Assembly: GCF_900103585.1 (NCBI RefSeq)
Contig: NZ_FNHV01000005.1
Location: 186,001 to 250,000, forward strand
Length of the DNA: 64,000 bases
Reading direction: 5' to 3'
DNA from: Streptomyces sp. cf386
GTDB taxonomy: Bacteria > Actinomycetota > Actinomycetes > Streptomycetales > Streptomycetaceae
Position numbers and translations under genes: made by a program. This document shows positions 1 through 10,601 of the stretch, piece by piece (the stretch's first letter is position 1; every line of letters starts with the position of its first letter). The notes beneath the pieces were generated by a model, which was not told the DNA's origin, made no database searches, and saw only the letters and a list, made by a program, of their open reading frames with translations.

Positions 1-1676
1 CCGAGGTCGTCCACGACGACCCGCTCGTCGGCCGGGACACGGGGCACCGGCTCGGTCTGCAGGGCGAGGATCACGACCTGCTCGTGCCGGACGTGGTTGT
101 GCTCGACGTTGGCCCGCATGGCGAGCGGCGTCGTCTCCTTGCCCCGGTTGAGGAAGACGGCCGTGCCGGGGACGTGGCTCGTCGCGGCCTTGCCGCTGCG
201 CAGGTCGTCGACGAACTCGGGCAGCGGCCCTTCGGCGCGCGCCCGTTCCGCGGTGACCACCTCGCGACCTCGCTGCCACGTCGTCATGACGGTGAACGCG
301 GTGAGGCCGATCAGCAGCGGCAGCCACGCGCCGTGCACGAGCTTGGTCATGTTGGCCGCCACGAACAGCATGTCCACGAAGAGGAGCACGCCGCCGCCGA
401 CGGCGAGCAGCCACTTGGGTGTGCCCCATTTGGCGCGGGCGACGTAGAAGAACAGCAGGGTGGTGATGGTGATGGTGCCGGTGACCGCCATGCCGAACGC
501 GTAGGCCAGCGCCTCCGAGGAGCGGAAGGCGAAGACCAGGGTGAGGACCGAGACCATCAGCAGCCAGTTGATCCAGGGGACGTAGATCTGGCCGATGGTC
601 GATTCCGAGGTGTGCGCGATGCGCAGCCGCGGCAGGTAGCCGAGCTTGGCCGCCTGGGAGGCGACGGAGTACGCGCCGGTGATCACCGCCTGGGAGGCGA
701 TCACGGTCGCCGCCGTCGCCAGCAGAACCATCGGCCAGCGCCCCCAGTCGGGCACGAGCAGGAAGAACGGGCTGCTGATGTTGTCCGGATCGTCGAGGAT
801 CAGCGCGCCCTGCCCCATGTAGCTGAGGACACAGGCGGGCAGGACGAGGAACACCCAGCCTCGGGTGATCGCCCGGCGGCCGAAGTGCCCCATGTCCGCG
901 TAGAGCGCCTCGGCGCCGGTGACGGCGAGGACGATCGCGGCCAGGGCGAAGAAGGCGGTACCCCAGTGACCGAACAGGAAGCCCAAAGCGTACGTCGGCG
1001 AGAGTGCCTTCAGGATGTCCGGGTGGTCGGTGATGCCGACGACGCCGCACGCGCCGATGGCCACGAACCAGGCGATCATGACCGGCCCGAAGACCCGGCC
1101 CACCGCCGCGGTTCCCCGGCGCTGCACCAGGAACAGCAGCACGATGATCACCGCGGTGATGGGGACGACCGCGCCCCCGAAGGACGGTTCGACGACCTTG
1201 AGCCCCTCGACCGCGGACAGCACCGAGATGGCCGGGGTGATCATGCTGTCGCCGAAGAAGAGCGACGCGCCGAAGATGCCGAGCGCGGCGAGGACCACGG
1301 CGGCTCTGCGGCCACGCTGGGCGTTCCATCGCCGCAGCAGGGTGATGAGCGCCATGATGCCGCCCTCGCCGTCGTTGTCGGCGCGCATCGCGAGCAGCAC
1401 ATAGGTGACCGTCACGATGATCATCACCGACCAGAACACCAGGGACACCACCCCGTACACGTTGTCCGTGCCGACCGGGACGGGGTGCGGGTCGTCGGGG
1501 TTGAACACGGTCTGGATGGTGTAGATCGGGCTGGTCCCGATGTCACCGAAGACCACACCGAGGGCGCCGACGACCACCGCGAGACGCACCGTGTCCCGTG
1601 CGCTCGCCGCGTGCGCGTGCGGCGGCCCCGCCGCGGATCCGTCGCCCGGCTCGGTCCCCTGCCGGTCATCGGCCAT
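1..1676 (-). CDS. kup: Kup-family low-affinity potassium uptake protein, C-terminus cut by the window edge
   Basis: Reading leftwards from an ATG at 1676 the frame is open to the window edge, about 558 residues of a family usually near 650. The Kup signature GVVFGDIGTSPIYT follows an N-terminal tail of about 40 residues rich in Ala, Gly and His. Near the cut end the cytosolic C-terminal domain is visible (TTPLAMRANVEHNHV). The family are multi-spanning plasma-membrane K+:H+ symporters. The start is set by a strong GAGGAGG ribosome site 7 bases upstream. The gene lies outside the dormancy-type set to its right, and no GGGCCG dyad precedes it. An IS element sits only 115 bp upstream of its start and may have displaced the native promoter. 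The annotation is secure; ion specificity is inferred from the family. Confidence 0.95.
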   Translation of the reverse strand, partial: MADDRQGTEPGDGSAAGPPHAHAASARDTVRLAVVVGALGVVFGDIGTSPIYTIQTVFNPDDPHPVPVGTDNVYGVVSLVFWSVMIIVTVTYVLLAMRADNDGEGGIMALITLLRRWNAQRGRRAAVVLAALGIFGASLFFGDSMITPAISVLSAVEGLKVVEPSFGGAVVPITAVIIVLLFLVQRRGTAAVGRVFGPVMIAWFVAIGACGVVGITDHPDILKALSPTYALGFLFGHWGTAFFALAAIVLAVTGAEALYADMGHFGRRAITRGWVFLVLPACVLSYMGQGALILDDPDNISSPFFLLVPDWGRWPMVLLATAATVIASQAVITGAYSVASQAAKLGYLPRLRIAHTSESTIGQIYVPWINWLLMVSVLTLVFAFRSSEALAYAFGMAVTGTITITTLLFFYVARAKWGTPKWLLAVGGGVLLFVDMLFVAANMTKLVHGAWLPLLIGLTAFTVMTTWQRGREVVTAERARAEGPLPEFVDDLRSGKAATSHVPGTAVFLNRGKETTPLAMRANVEHNHVRHEQVVILALQTEPVPRVPADERVVVDDL

Positions 1677-1790
1677 GGTGGTCTCCTCCTCGCGGGCGGC
1701 GGTGCCGTGGGCCAGGTGCGTCGGGGCGGCTCGCGCTCCGCTACCGCCTCCTGTGCTGAGCCGATCTTCGCTTCCTGGCGTCGGTCGGGC

Positions 1791-1817
1791 CACCTAGGCG
1801 CTGTCCGGCGGATCATG
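1791..1817. repeat. Left terminal inverted repeat of the IS element
   Basis: Reads CACCTAGGCGCTGTCCGGCG and continues GATCATG. It pairs with 2648-2674 with two mismatches. The transposase stop codon (1813-1815) lies inside this repeat. Confidence 0.85.
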
Positions 1818-2614
1818 GGCGGAGCCATAACCTGATGGCCGCGGTCGTGACGGTGCCGTGGAAGACGTAGCCCCTCTTGTCGTAGCGGGTGGCGACGGCC
1901 CGGTAGTTCTTGAGGCGGTTGATGGTCCGCTCAACCTCGTTGCGGCGTTCGTAGATCTCGCTGTCGAAGCCTGCGGCCGGCCGCCCTTGCTGCCGCGCCG
2001 CTTACGGTGGGCCCGCTGGTCCTTCGGCTCGGGGATCGCGTGCTTGATCTGACGTCTTCGCAGATAACGGCGGTTTCGGCGTGAGCTGTATGCCTTGTCG
2101 CCGCCGCGGCGGTCAGGCCGGGTGCGCGGGTGCCCGCCCCGGGGACGGGGAAGGCGGATACGTTCGAGGACTTCGATCATCAGCGGGGCGTCACCGAACT
2201 GGCCCGGTGCGACCAGGAAGGACATGGGGCGGCATCCGCCTTCACCGGCGAGGTGGATCTTGCAGGTCAGGCCGCGCGGGGACCGGCCGCGTGCTGATGG
2301 GCTCGGCAGGACGTCGAGTCCACGCCGGCCATGCTCCAGTCGATCCGGCCGGCCAGATCGGCGTCCGCCTGGACGGCCCGCAGGATCCGGTCCCACGTGC
2401 CGTCCGCCGACCACCGCCGATGGCGCTCATAGACCGTCTTCCAGCTGCCGAAACGCTCGGGCAGGTCGCGCCACGGTATGGCGGTTCGGACCCGGAACAG
2501 GATCCCGTTGATCACTGTCCGGTGGTCATTCCATCGGCCACCACGCTGTCCTGCCGAAGGCAGATGCGGCTCCGGTCGAGCCCACTCCGCACTCGTCAGA
2601 TCACCCCGCCCCAC
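1813..2614 (-). pseudogene. IS5-family DDE transposase, frameshifted
   Basis: The N-terminal part (from 2614) contains the helix-turn-helix-like start and the first catalytic Asp in AGVDSTS. The middle part is in a second frame (about 2290 to 1985) with GDKAYSS, the second catalytic Asp. The last part is in a third frame and reads FDSEIYERRNEVERTINRLK, with the third catalytic Glu in NEVER. Some family members make a programmed frameshift between two ORFs, but here about 25 residues normally found after HQHAAG are also missing, and there is a second shift near 1985. No single ORF can make a full enzyme, so it is probably inactive unless supplied in trans. Confidence 0.85.
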
Positions 2615-2647
2615 GTCGGGAACAACGAGCCGGCAACCCGACAGTCA

Positions 2648-2674
2648 CATGATCCGCCGGACAGTGCCCAGGTG
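2648..2674. repeat. Right terminal inverted repeat of the IS element
   Basis: Inner part reads CATGATCCGCCGGACAGTGC. It is the inverted partner of 1791-1817, with mismatches only at two positions. Confidence 0.85.
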
Positions 2675-2726
2675 CCCCGGGAGCGACGGAGTCAGTCCTG
2701 CACCCCGGGCCCTTCATCCGTGCGCC

Positions 2727-5414
<2,688 letters not shown>

Positions 5415-5429
5415 CAGGGCCACGGCCTC

Positions 5430-6332
5430 TCACTCGTGGGGGACGACGGCCACGGGGCAGCCGACGTGATGGATGGCGGCGTGGGTGACGGGTCCTGCGC
5501 GGGGAACGGTCGGGCGTTCGGTCGTCCGGCGGCCGACCACGAGCAGACTCGCCCCGGTGGCTGCGCGGACCAGCACGGACTGGGCGCGGCCCTCGGTCAC
5601 GGTCTCGGCGACGACGACCTCGGGGTACTTGTCCCGCCACGCCTGGAGGACTGCGGTCAGGAAACCGAGCCACTCGTCCGCCTGGGCGGGGCCGTCGACC
5701 AGACCGATGTCGCCTGCGCCGAGCCCGATCGGGGACGGAGCCTGCCAGGCGTGCACGACATGCAGGCGCGCGCCGCGCAGCCGGGCCGCCTCGAAGGCGA
5801 ACTCGATCACCTCGTCGCAGGGGTCCCCGAGATCGATGCCCAGGACGACGTCCCGGTAGCCGGTGCGGGTCGACGGGCTGCCGTCGTCGGCCGGAAGGTG
5901 CTCGTCCGACGCCTCCCCCTCCGCCCGAACGAGGACGACCGGCCGGACGGCCCGGGCCACGACGCCCAAGGCGACCGATCCGACCAGGAACCCGGTGACA
6001 CCACTGAGGCCGCGCGATCCCAGGACGAGCAGGTCGGCCTGTTCGGCGGCGTGCAGAAGGGCCGTGGTCGCAGGCCCCTCGATCTGTTCGTCGTCGAGTT
6101 TCACGCCGGGGCAGGTACGACGGATGCGGTTCTCGGCCTGGCGCAGCGCACGCCGGGCCAGATACCGCTGGGCGGCCGTCGCCGGCTCGCCGGCTCCTTG
6201 ACGGGGGTGCCAGTTCCAGGCGTGCACCAGACGCAGCGGCCGGTCCCGGCGCACCGCCTCACGGGCGGACCACTCGGCTGCGGCGAGACTCTCGGCGGAT
6301 CCGTCGACTCCAACAATGACGGGCGGAAGCAT
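5430..6332 (-). CDS. Tandem-domain universal stress protein
   Basis: About 300 residues with two Usp domains. Domain 1 opens with PPVIVGVDGSAES and has the nucleotide-binding GSRGLSGVTGFLVGSVA; domain 2 opens with YRDVVLGIDLGDP and ends in a weaker GRRTTERPTVPRAGPV before CPVAVVPHE. Related two-domain proteins in mycobacteria (Rv2005c, Rv2623 type) bind ATP and belong to the DosR regulon. The start at 6332 is preferred over an upstream GTG at 6341 because GGAGG sits 8 bases ahead of it. It ends 16 bp before ppdK, suggesting an operon, and is divergent from the USP at 6515. The dyad at 6422-6435 lies 90 bp upstream. Confidence 0.93.
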   Translation of the reverse strand: MLPPVIVGVDGSAESLAAAEWSAREAVRRDRPLRLVHAWNWHPRQGAGEPATAAQRYLARRALRQAENRIRRTCPGVKLDDEQIEGPATTALLHAAEQADLLVLGSRGLSGVTGFLVGSVALGVVARAVRPVVLVRAEGEASDEHLPADDGSPSTRTGYRDVVLGIDLGDPCDEVIEFAFEAARLRGARLHVVHAWQAPSPIGLGAGDIGLVDGPAQADEWLGFLTAVLQAWRDKYPEVVVAETVTEGRAQSVLVRAATGASLLVVGRRTTERPTVPRAGPVTHAAIHHVGCPVAVVPHE

Positions 6333-6421
6333 GGCGCGCACCTCCTGCTGTCGGTTGCTCTTCGGTGCCAGCGTCCTCCCCCGCCCTACCCGCGGGTATG
6401 GGCCGCCAGGGCTCCGATCCG

Positions 6422-6435
6422 GGCCCGTTCGGCCC
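6422..6435. promoter_or_regulatory. Candidate DevR/OsdR-type operator (one mismatch)
   Basis: GGCCCG-TT-CGGCCC, one mismatch to the recurrent 14-bp dyad GGGCCG-NN-CGGCCC. It lies centrally between two divergent USP genes (90 and 79 bp from their starts). A separate perfect palindrome, TACCCGCGGGTA, lies at 6387-6398. Confidence 0.5.
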
Positions 6436-6514
6436 CCTGCGTACGGGTCGCCCGCCCGGCAAAGCTGGACCTGGCCCGGGCCTCGAGTTCCCCCTGGGCG
6501 GAAGGCGGCACATC

Positions 6515-7432
6515 ATGGAGCGAGTGATCATCACCGGCGTCGACCGGTCCGCACGCAGCCGTGCCGCGGCCGACTGGGCCGCGCGCGAGGCGTTGTTGCG
6601 TGGGCTGCCACTCCGTGTGGTGCATGTGTCGCCGCCGGACGGTCCGGATCCCGCCCAACAGTGGCCGTACCGTCCCGAGACGGTGGTGGACCGCGTGGTC
6701 GCCGAACTCGCCGACCGGCACCCGACGTTGACGGCCCAGGGCGTGAACCTCACCGGTGTTCCGGTGTCGGCCCTGCGCACCACGGCCGCGGATGCGGAGC
6801 TGTTGGTGCTGGGACTGCGCGGCGAGGGCAGTCATCCCAGGATCCCGGTGGGCTCGACCGCCACCGCCCTGGTCCGGGCGTGTGAGCGGCCCGTGGTGCT
6901 GGTGCCCGGCGCCTTCGCGGGTGACGGGCCGCTCGGCCGCTCCGACGGCGTGACCCTCGCGATCGATGCCCGCAACCTGGCGGGCGCCGCCGTCGGCCTC
7001 GCCTTCGAGGCGGCACGGCTGCGCCGCGCACGGCTCCATGCCGTGCACTCCTGGACGCTGCCCCCGCAGGCGGCGGAACGGCCTTTCCCCGTTCTGGAAG
7101 AGGACCGGGCCATGTGGGAGGACGACGAGGTGCAGCGGCTGTCGGACGCGCTGCGGCCGTGGCGCGGCAAGTATCCGGAGGTCGATGTCCTGGAGGACGT
7201 TGTGCTGCTCGCCCCGGAGGTGGCGCTTGTCCATGCCGCCGGGAACTCCGGCCTGGTCGTGGTCGGCCGCCGCTCGGGCGGTGCGGCGCTCGCGCTGCTG
7301 CGACATGCCATCTGCCCGGTCGCCGTAGTGCCGGAGCAGTCCGCAACGGTTCGTAGGTGCGACGAGGAGGGTCGGCCCGGAGGGTCGGGACCTTCGGCCC
7401 ATGCGGCCTGCGACGGTCACGGCCCACCGTGA
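6515..7432 (+). CDS. Tandem-domain universal stress protein
   Basis: 305 residues, two Usp domains: the first starts MERVIITGVDRSARSR; the second starts near residue 150 (GVTLAIDARNLAG) and ends GRRSGGAALALLRHAICPVA. The usual G-2x-G-9x-G-S/T nucleotide loop is present in altered form in domain 1 (GLRGEGSHPRIPVGST). It has a short extra C-terminal tail of about 25 residues after CPVAVVPEQ that the other USPs here lack. The ATG at 6515 is chosen because the homologous Usp fold begins there, although the frame is open further upstream. It ends 5 bp before the hydrogenase protease gene start and its 3' end overlaps the putative operator at 7387-7400. It may therefore be cotranscribed with the hydrogenase operon. 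Confidence 0.88.
   Translation: MERVIITGVDRSARSRAAADWAAREALLRGLPLRVVHVSPPDGPDPAQQWPYRPETVVDRVVAELADRHPTLTAQGVNLTGVPVSALRTTAADAELLVLGLRGEGSHPRIPVGSTATALVRACERPVVLVPGAFAGDGPLGRSDGVTLAIDARNLAGAAVGLAFEAARLRRARLHAVHSWTLPPQAAERPFPVLEEDRAMWEDDEVQRLSDALRPWRGKYPEVDVLEDVVLLAPEVALVHAAGNSGLVVVGRRSGGAALALLRHAICPVAVVPEQSATVRRCDEEGRPGGSGPSAHAACDGHGPP
7387..7400. promoter_or_regulatory. Candidate operator in front of the hydrogenase operon (two mismatches)
   Basis: GGGACC-TT-CGGCCC, whose left half is closer to the mycobacterial DosR half-site GGGACT. It lies 37 bp upstream of the protease start and inside the last codons of the preceding USP gene. Confidence 0.45.
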
Positions 7433-7436
7433 AGGC

Positions 7437-7943
7437 ATGAGGAGCCGCGGTCGGATCGCCGTCATCGGCGTAGGGAACGAGTTCCGGCGCGACGACGGCG
7501 TGGGCTGGGCCGTGCTCGCCCGTCTGCGCGAGCGGGCCGGGGACCGGCCGTTGCCGGAGGACACCCACCTCGCGACCTGCGACGGCGATCCCGGACGGCT
7601 GATCGGCCTGTGGGAGGGCGCCCGCCTCGCGGTCGTCGTCGACGCGGCCCACGCCCACCCGGGAACCCCCGGCCGCGTGCACCGCCTCGAACTCGACGCG
7701 GGGCTCCTCGCACAGCCCTCCACGACCAGTTCGCACGGGCTGGGCCTCGGCGAGGCCGTCGAACTCGCACGGGTGCTGGGCCTGCTGCCGGAGCACCTGG
7801 TCGTGTACGCCGTGGAGGGCTCCGAGAGTGACATGGGTACGGGCCTCTCCCCCGCCGTCGCGGACGCAGTGGAGCCCCTCGTGGCAGCCGTTGAGGACGA
7901 GATCGCGCGGAACGGGGACGCGGCAGCCGGGAGGCCGGCATGA
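7437..7943 (+). CDS. [NiFe] hydrogenase maturation endopeptidase (HyaD/HycI family)
   Basis: 168 residues. The family start IAVIGVGNEFRRDDGVGWAV holds the Gly-Asn and Asp-Asp region with nickel-sensing carboxylates, and VVVDAAHA corresponds to the second conserved Asp. SSHGLGLGEAVELARVLG holds the conserved His. These proteases remove the C-terminal tail of the hydrogenase large subunit after nickel insertion; the large subunit at 13801-15132 has such a tail, so it is the likely substrate. The start at 7437 is chosen because the fold begins directly after it; GAAGG is only a few bases upstream, so the ribosome site is weak and an earlier in-frame ATG at 7401 is possible. It overlaps hypF by 4 bp (ATGA) and opens the hydrogenase operon. 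Confidence 0.9.
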   Translation: MRSRGRIAVIGVGNEFRRDDGVGWAVLARLRERAGDRPLPEDTHLATCDGDPGRLIGLWEGARLAVVVDAAHAHPGTPGRVHRLELDAGLLAQPSTTSSHGLGLGEAVELARVLGLLPEHLVVYAVEGSESDMGTGLSPAVADAVEPLVAAVEDEIARNGDAAAGRPA

Positions 7944-10231
7944 CCGTGCGCCGCTTCCACGTGGAGGGCATCGTCCAGGGCGTCGGCTTCCGGCCGTTCG
8001 TCTACCGCACCGCGGCCGCGCTCGGCCTTGACGGCTGGGTGGCCAACGTCAACGGGCACGTGGAGGGCGAGGTCGCCGGACCGACGCGGGCGATCGAGGT
8101 GTTCGCCGCCCGGCTGCGCACGGACGCACCGGCCCTCGCCCGGGTGCGCCGCGTCCGGCTGACCGATGGCGAGCGCCAGTCGCCCTACGTCACCGGCTTC
8201 CAGGTACGGCAGAGCGCCCCCGGGGAAGCGGACGAGGCGCCCCGTGAGATACCGCCCGACGCGGCGATCTGCGACGCGTGCCTGAGCGAACTGCACGACC
8301 CCCACGACCGCCGCTACCGCTACCCGTTCATCAACTGCACCGACTGCGGCCCGCGCGCCACGATCATCGAGGGCCTGCCGTACGACCGGATCCGTACGAC
8401 CATGCGCCGGTTCCCGCTGTGCGCCGCGTGCGCGGCCGAGTACGCCGATCCCGGCGACCGGCGCTTTCACGCCGAGCCCGTCGCCTGCCCAGTCTGCGGG
8501 CCACGGCTGGCATGGGAGGAGCTGCGCGGCGAGGAGGCGCTGCGGGCGGCGGTGAAGACGATCGACGGGGGCGGGATCACCGCGCTGAAGGGGCTGGGCG
8601 GTTACCAACTGGTGTGCGACGCGGGTGATCCCGCGGTCGTGGCGGAGCTGCGGCGCCGTAAGTGCCGACCGGCGAAGCCGTTCGCCGTGATGGTCGGGGA
8701 CATCGAGGCGGCCGCGCGGCTGGCGCAGATCGGCGCCGCCGAGCGCCGGGCCCTGGCCTCTCCGGAGCGCCCCGTGGTGCTGCTCGGCAGCCGCCGGTGG
8801 CGTGGGCGAGGCGCCCCGCTCGCTCCGGAAGTCCACCCCGGCTTGACCCGGGTCGGCCTGTTCCTGCCCACCACCGGCCTGCACCACCTCCTGCTCGACG
8901 AGCTGGCCCGGCCGCTCGTGGTCACCAGCGGCAACCTCAGCGACGAGCCGATCGCCATCGAAGACCAGGAGGCCCAGGGTGCCCTTGCCGCCGTGGCGGA
9001 CGGCTTCCTCACCCACGACCGCCCCATCCGTTCCCGGTACGACGACTCCGTCGTGCAGTTCACCGGGCGGACGAGGATCACCGTCCGCCGTGCGCGCGGG
9101 CTGGCTCCCGCCCCGCTGCCGCTGGCCGTACGGCAGCCGGTCGCCGGGGCGGGCGCGCAGCTGAAGCACACGTTCACTCTGGCCGCAGACGGCCGGGCCC
9201 GCATCGGGCCGCACACCGGGGACCTGGCCGATCTGACCACGTACGAGGCGTTCACGGCGTCGTACGAGCACCTCAAGGAGCTGACCGGCATCGAGCCGAC
9301 CGTCCTCGCTCATGACCTGCACCCGGGCTATCTGTCCACGCAGTGGGCCGAGGCCCAGCCGCTGCGCCGCATCCCGGTGCAGCACCATCACGCGCATGTG
9401 GCCGCCTGCGCGGCCGAGCACGGGGTGCGGGGCCGGTTCCTCGGTGTCGCCTACGACGGGCTGGGGCTGGGTGACGACGGCACGCTGTGGGGCGGCGAGA
9501 TCCTCGTCGCCGATCGATGCGGCTACCGCCGCGTGGGCAGGTTCGCCACCGCGCCCCTGCCCGGCGGCGACGCGGCGGTACGCCATCCCTCCCGCACCGC
9601 CCTCGGCCATCTGCTGGGCGGCGAGACGCTGGGCTCCCCGCACCCGTATCCCTGGCTCACCCAGCCCTTCACCGACCGGCTCGATCCGGCTGAGGTCACC
9701 ACCGTGCGCTCCATGATCGCGCGGGACGTCAACTGCCCACGTGCGTCGAGTGCCGGACGGCTCTTCGACACGGCGGCCGCGCTGCTCGGCCTCGCCGACC
9801 GGGTGGGTTACGAGGGTGAGGCGGCCGTCCTGCTCGAAGCGGCGGCCGGTGAGGAGCATGCCGTACCGCTCGCCCATCGGGTCGTACGGGCGCAGGGCCT
9901 GTGGGTGTACGACTCCGCTCCGACCCTGGCCGACCTGCTGCGGCGGCGGCTGGACGGGGAGCCGGTGGCACGGCTGGCGGCGGCCTTCCATCTGACGCTT
10001 GCGATCGTCACCGCCGAACTGGTCGCCCAGGCCGTGACCGAGGGTGCGCCGCGCACGGTGTGTCTGGGTGGTGGCTGTTTCGTCAACCGGCGGCTGCTGA
10101 CCGAGGTGAAGCGTCGGCTGCGCGCGCAGGGATTGCGGGTGCTGGTCGGCGGTCAGGTCCCGGTCGGGGACGGCGGCATCAGCTACGGCCAGGCGGCGGT
10201 CGCGGCCGCACGGCTGGCCGGGAAGGGGTGA
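7940..10231 (+). CDS. hypF: Carbamoyltransferase HypF
   Basis: 763 residues, the normal length. Domain order is an N-terminal acylphosphatase domain (VEGIVQGVGFRPFVYR), two Cys4 zinc-finger-like motifs (CDACLSELH to CTDCGPR, and CAACAAEYAD to CPVCGPRL), a YrdC-like nucleotide-binding domain (GGGITALKGLGGYQLVCDA) and a Kae1-like C-terminal domain with the metal-binding VQHHHAHVAACAAEH and CLGGGCFVNR. HypF makes thiocarboxamide on HypE from carbamoyl phosphate, the source of the two CN ligands of the NiFe site. Carbamate kinase is encoded at 31968-32924 and could supply or compete for carbamoyl phosphate. The start overlaps the protease stop by ATGA; hypC follows after 6 bp. Confidence 0.97.
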   Translation: MTVRRFHVEGIVQGVGFRPFVYRTAAALGLDGWVANVNGHVEGEVAGPTRAIEVFAARLRTDAPALARVRRVRLTDGERQSPYVTGFQVRQSAPGEADEAPREIPPDAAICDACLSELHDPHDRRYRYPFINCTDCGPRATIIEGLPYDRIRTTMRRFPLCAACAAEYADPGDRRFHAEPVACPVCGPRLAWEELRGEEALRAAVKTIDGGGITALKGLGGYQLVCDAGDPAVVAELRRRKCRPAKPFAVMVGDIEAAARLAQIGAAERRALASPERPVVLLGSRRWRGRGAPLAPEVHPGLTRVGLFLPTTGLHHLLLDELARPLVVTSGNLSDEPIAIEDQEAQGALAAVADGFLTHDRPIRSRYDDSVVQFTGRTRITVRRARGLAPAPLPLAVRQPVAGAGAQLKHTFTLAADGRARIGPHTGDLADLTTYEAFTASYEHLKELTGIEPTVLAHDLHPGYLSTQWAEAQPLRRIPVQHHHAHVAACAAEHGVRGRFLGVAYDGLGLGDDGTLWGGEILVADRCGYRRVGRFATAPLPGGDAAVRHPSRTALGHLLGGETLGSPHPYPWLTQPFTDRLDPAEVTTVRSMIARDVNCPRASSAGRLFDTAAALLGLADRVGYEGEAAVLLEAAAGEEHAVPLAHRVVRAQGLWVYDSAPTLADLLRRRLDGEPVARLAAAFHLTLAIVTAELVAQAVTEGAPRTVCLGGGCFVNRRLLTEVKRRLRAQGLRVLVGGQVPVGDGGISYGQAAVAAARLAGKG

Positions 10232-10237
10232 ACGCGT

Positions 10238-10495
10238 ATGTGCCTGGGCATCCCCGGCCGGGTTCTGGAGATCCACGACGACGTCGGACTGCGCATGGCG
10301 ACCGTCGACTTCGGCGGCATCCGGCGCGAGGTCTGCCTGAGCTGCACGCCCGAGGCGGGCGTCGGGTCGTACGTCATCGTGCATGTCGGCTTCGCGATCA
10401 CGCAGGTCGACGAGGCGGAGGCACAGCGGACGCTCGAGGTGCTGCGGGCGATGGCGGGCGCGGTGGAGGGGGAGCTGGGAGAGCCGTTGCCCTGA
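10238..10495 (+). CDS. hypC: Hydrogenase assembly chaperone HypC/HybG
   Basis: 85 residues starting MCLGIPGRV, with the essential N-terminal Cys2 of HypC chaperones, and VHVGFAITQVDEAEA in the second half. HypC binds HypD to build the Fe(CN)2CO unit and then delivers it to the large-subunit precursor. It starts 6 bp after hypF. About 100 bp, with two dyad-like elements (10499-10513 and 10520-10533), follow before the hydrogenase subunit genes. hypD and hypE lie further on, after the structural genes; hypA and hypB are not in the window. Confidence 0.97.
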   Translation: MCLGIPGRVLEIHDDVGLRMATVDFGGIRREVCLSCTPEAGVGSYVIVHVGFAITQVDEAEAQRTLEVLRAMAGAVEGELGEPLP

Positions 10496-10519
10496 CCGGG
10501 TCCGGTCAGCCCGTCAAGA

Positions 10520-10533
10520 GGGCCGGTCAGCCC
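10520..10533. promoter_or_regulatory. Candidate operator before the hydrogenase structural genes (one mismatch)
   Basis: GGGCCG-GT-CAGCCC, 68 bp upstream of the beta-subunit start. A second related element, GGTCCGGTCAGCCC, lies about 20 bp further left. Together they suggest an internal promoter separating hypF-hypC from the structural genes. Confidence 0.45.
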
Positions 10534-10601
10534 CTGCCGGAGGCACCCCGCGCAGTCGGAAGCTGATGGTGCACGGAACCGCCCGGACGAGGAGGACCGT
10601 C

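Larger units (their letters stand above)
1791..2674 (-). mobile_element. Decayed IS5-family insertion sequence with intact ends
   Basis: An 884-bp element bounded by 27-bp imperfect inverted repeats (1791-1817 and 2648-2674, two mismatches; the inner 21 bp match with one mismatch). It carries one leftward transposase reading frame split over three frames. Size and transposase type fit the IS5/IS427-like elements common in Streptomyces. It lies between kup and ppdK, both leftward. No clear target duplication is visible, partly because the dyad extends to the outermost bases: inner ends at 1797/2668 are equally possible. Confidence 0.85.

Noticed and set aside
84-1835. A 583-codon rightward frame over kup
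   Set aside because: It is the antisense of the Kup frame, which shows the family signature.
6386-10384. A 1332-codon open frame antisense to hypF, the protease and USP genes
   Set aside because: Composition is a mirror of high-GC codon bias; the translated sequence has no family features, and the opposite strand carries unmistakable genes.
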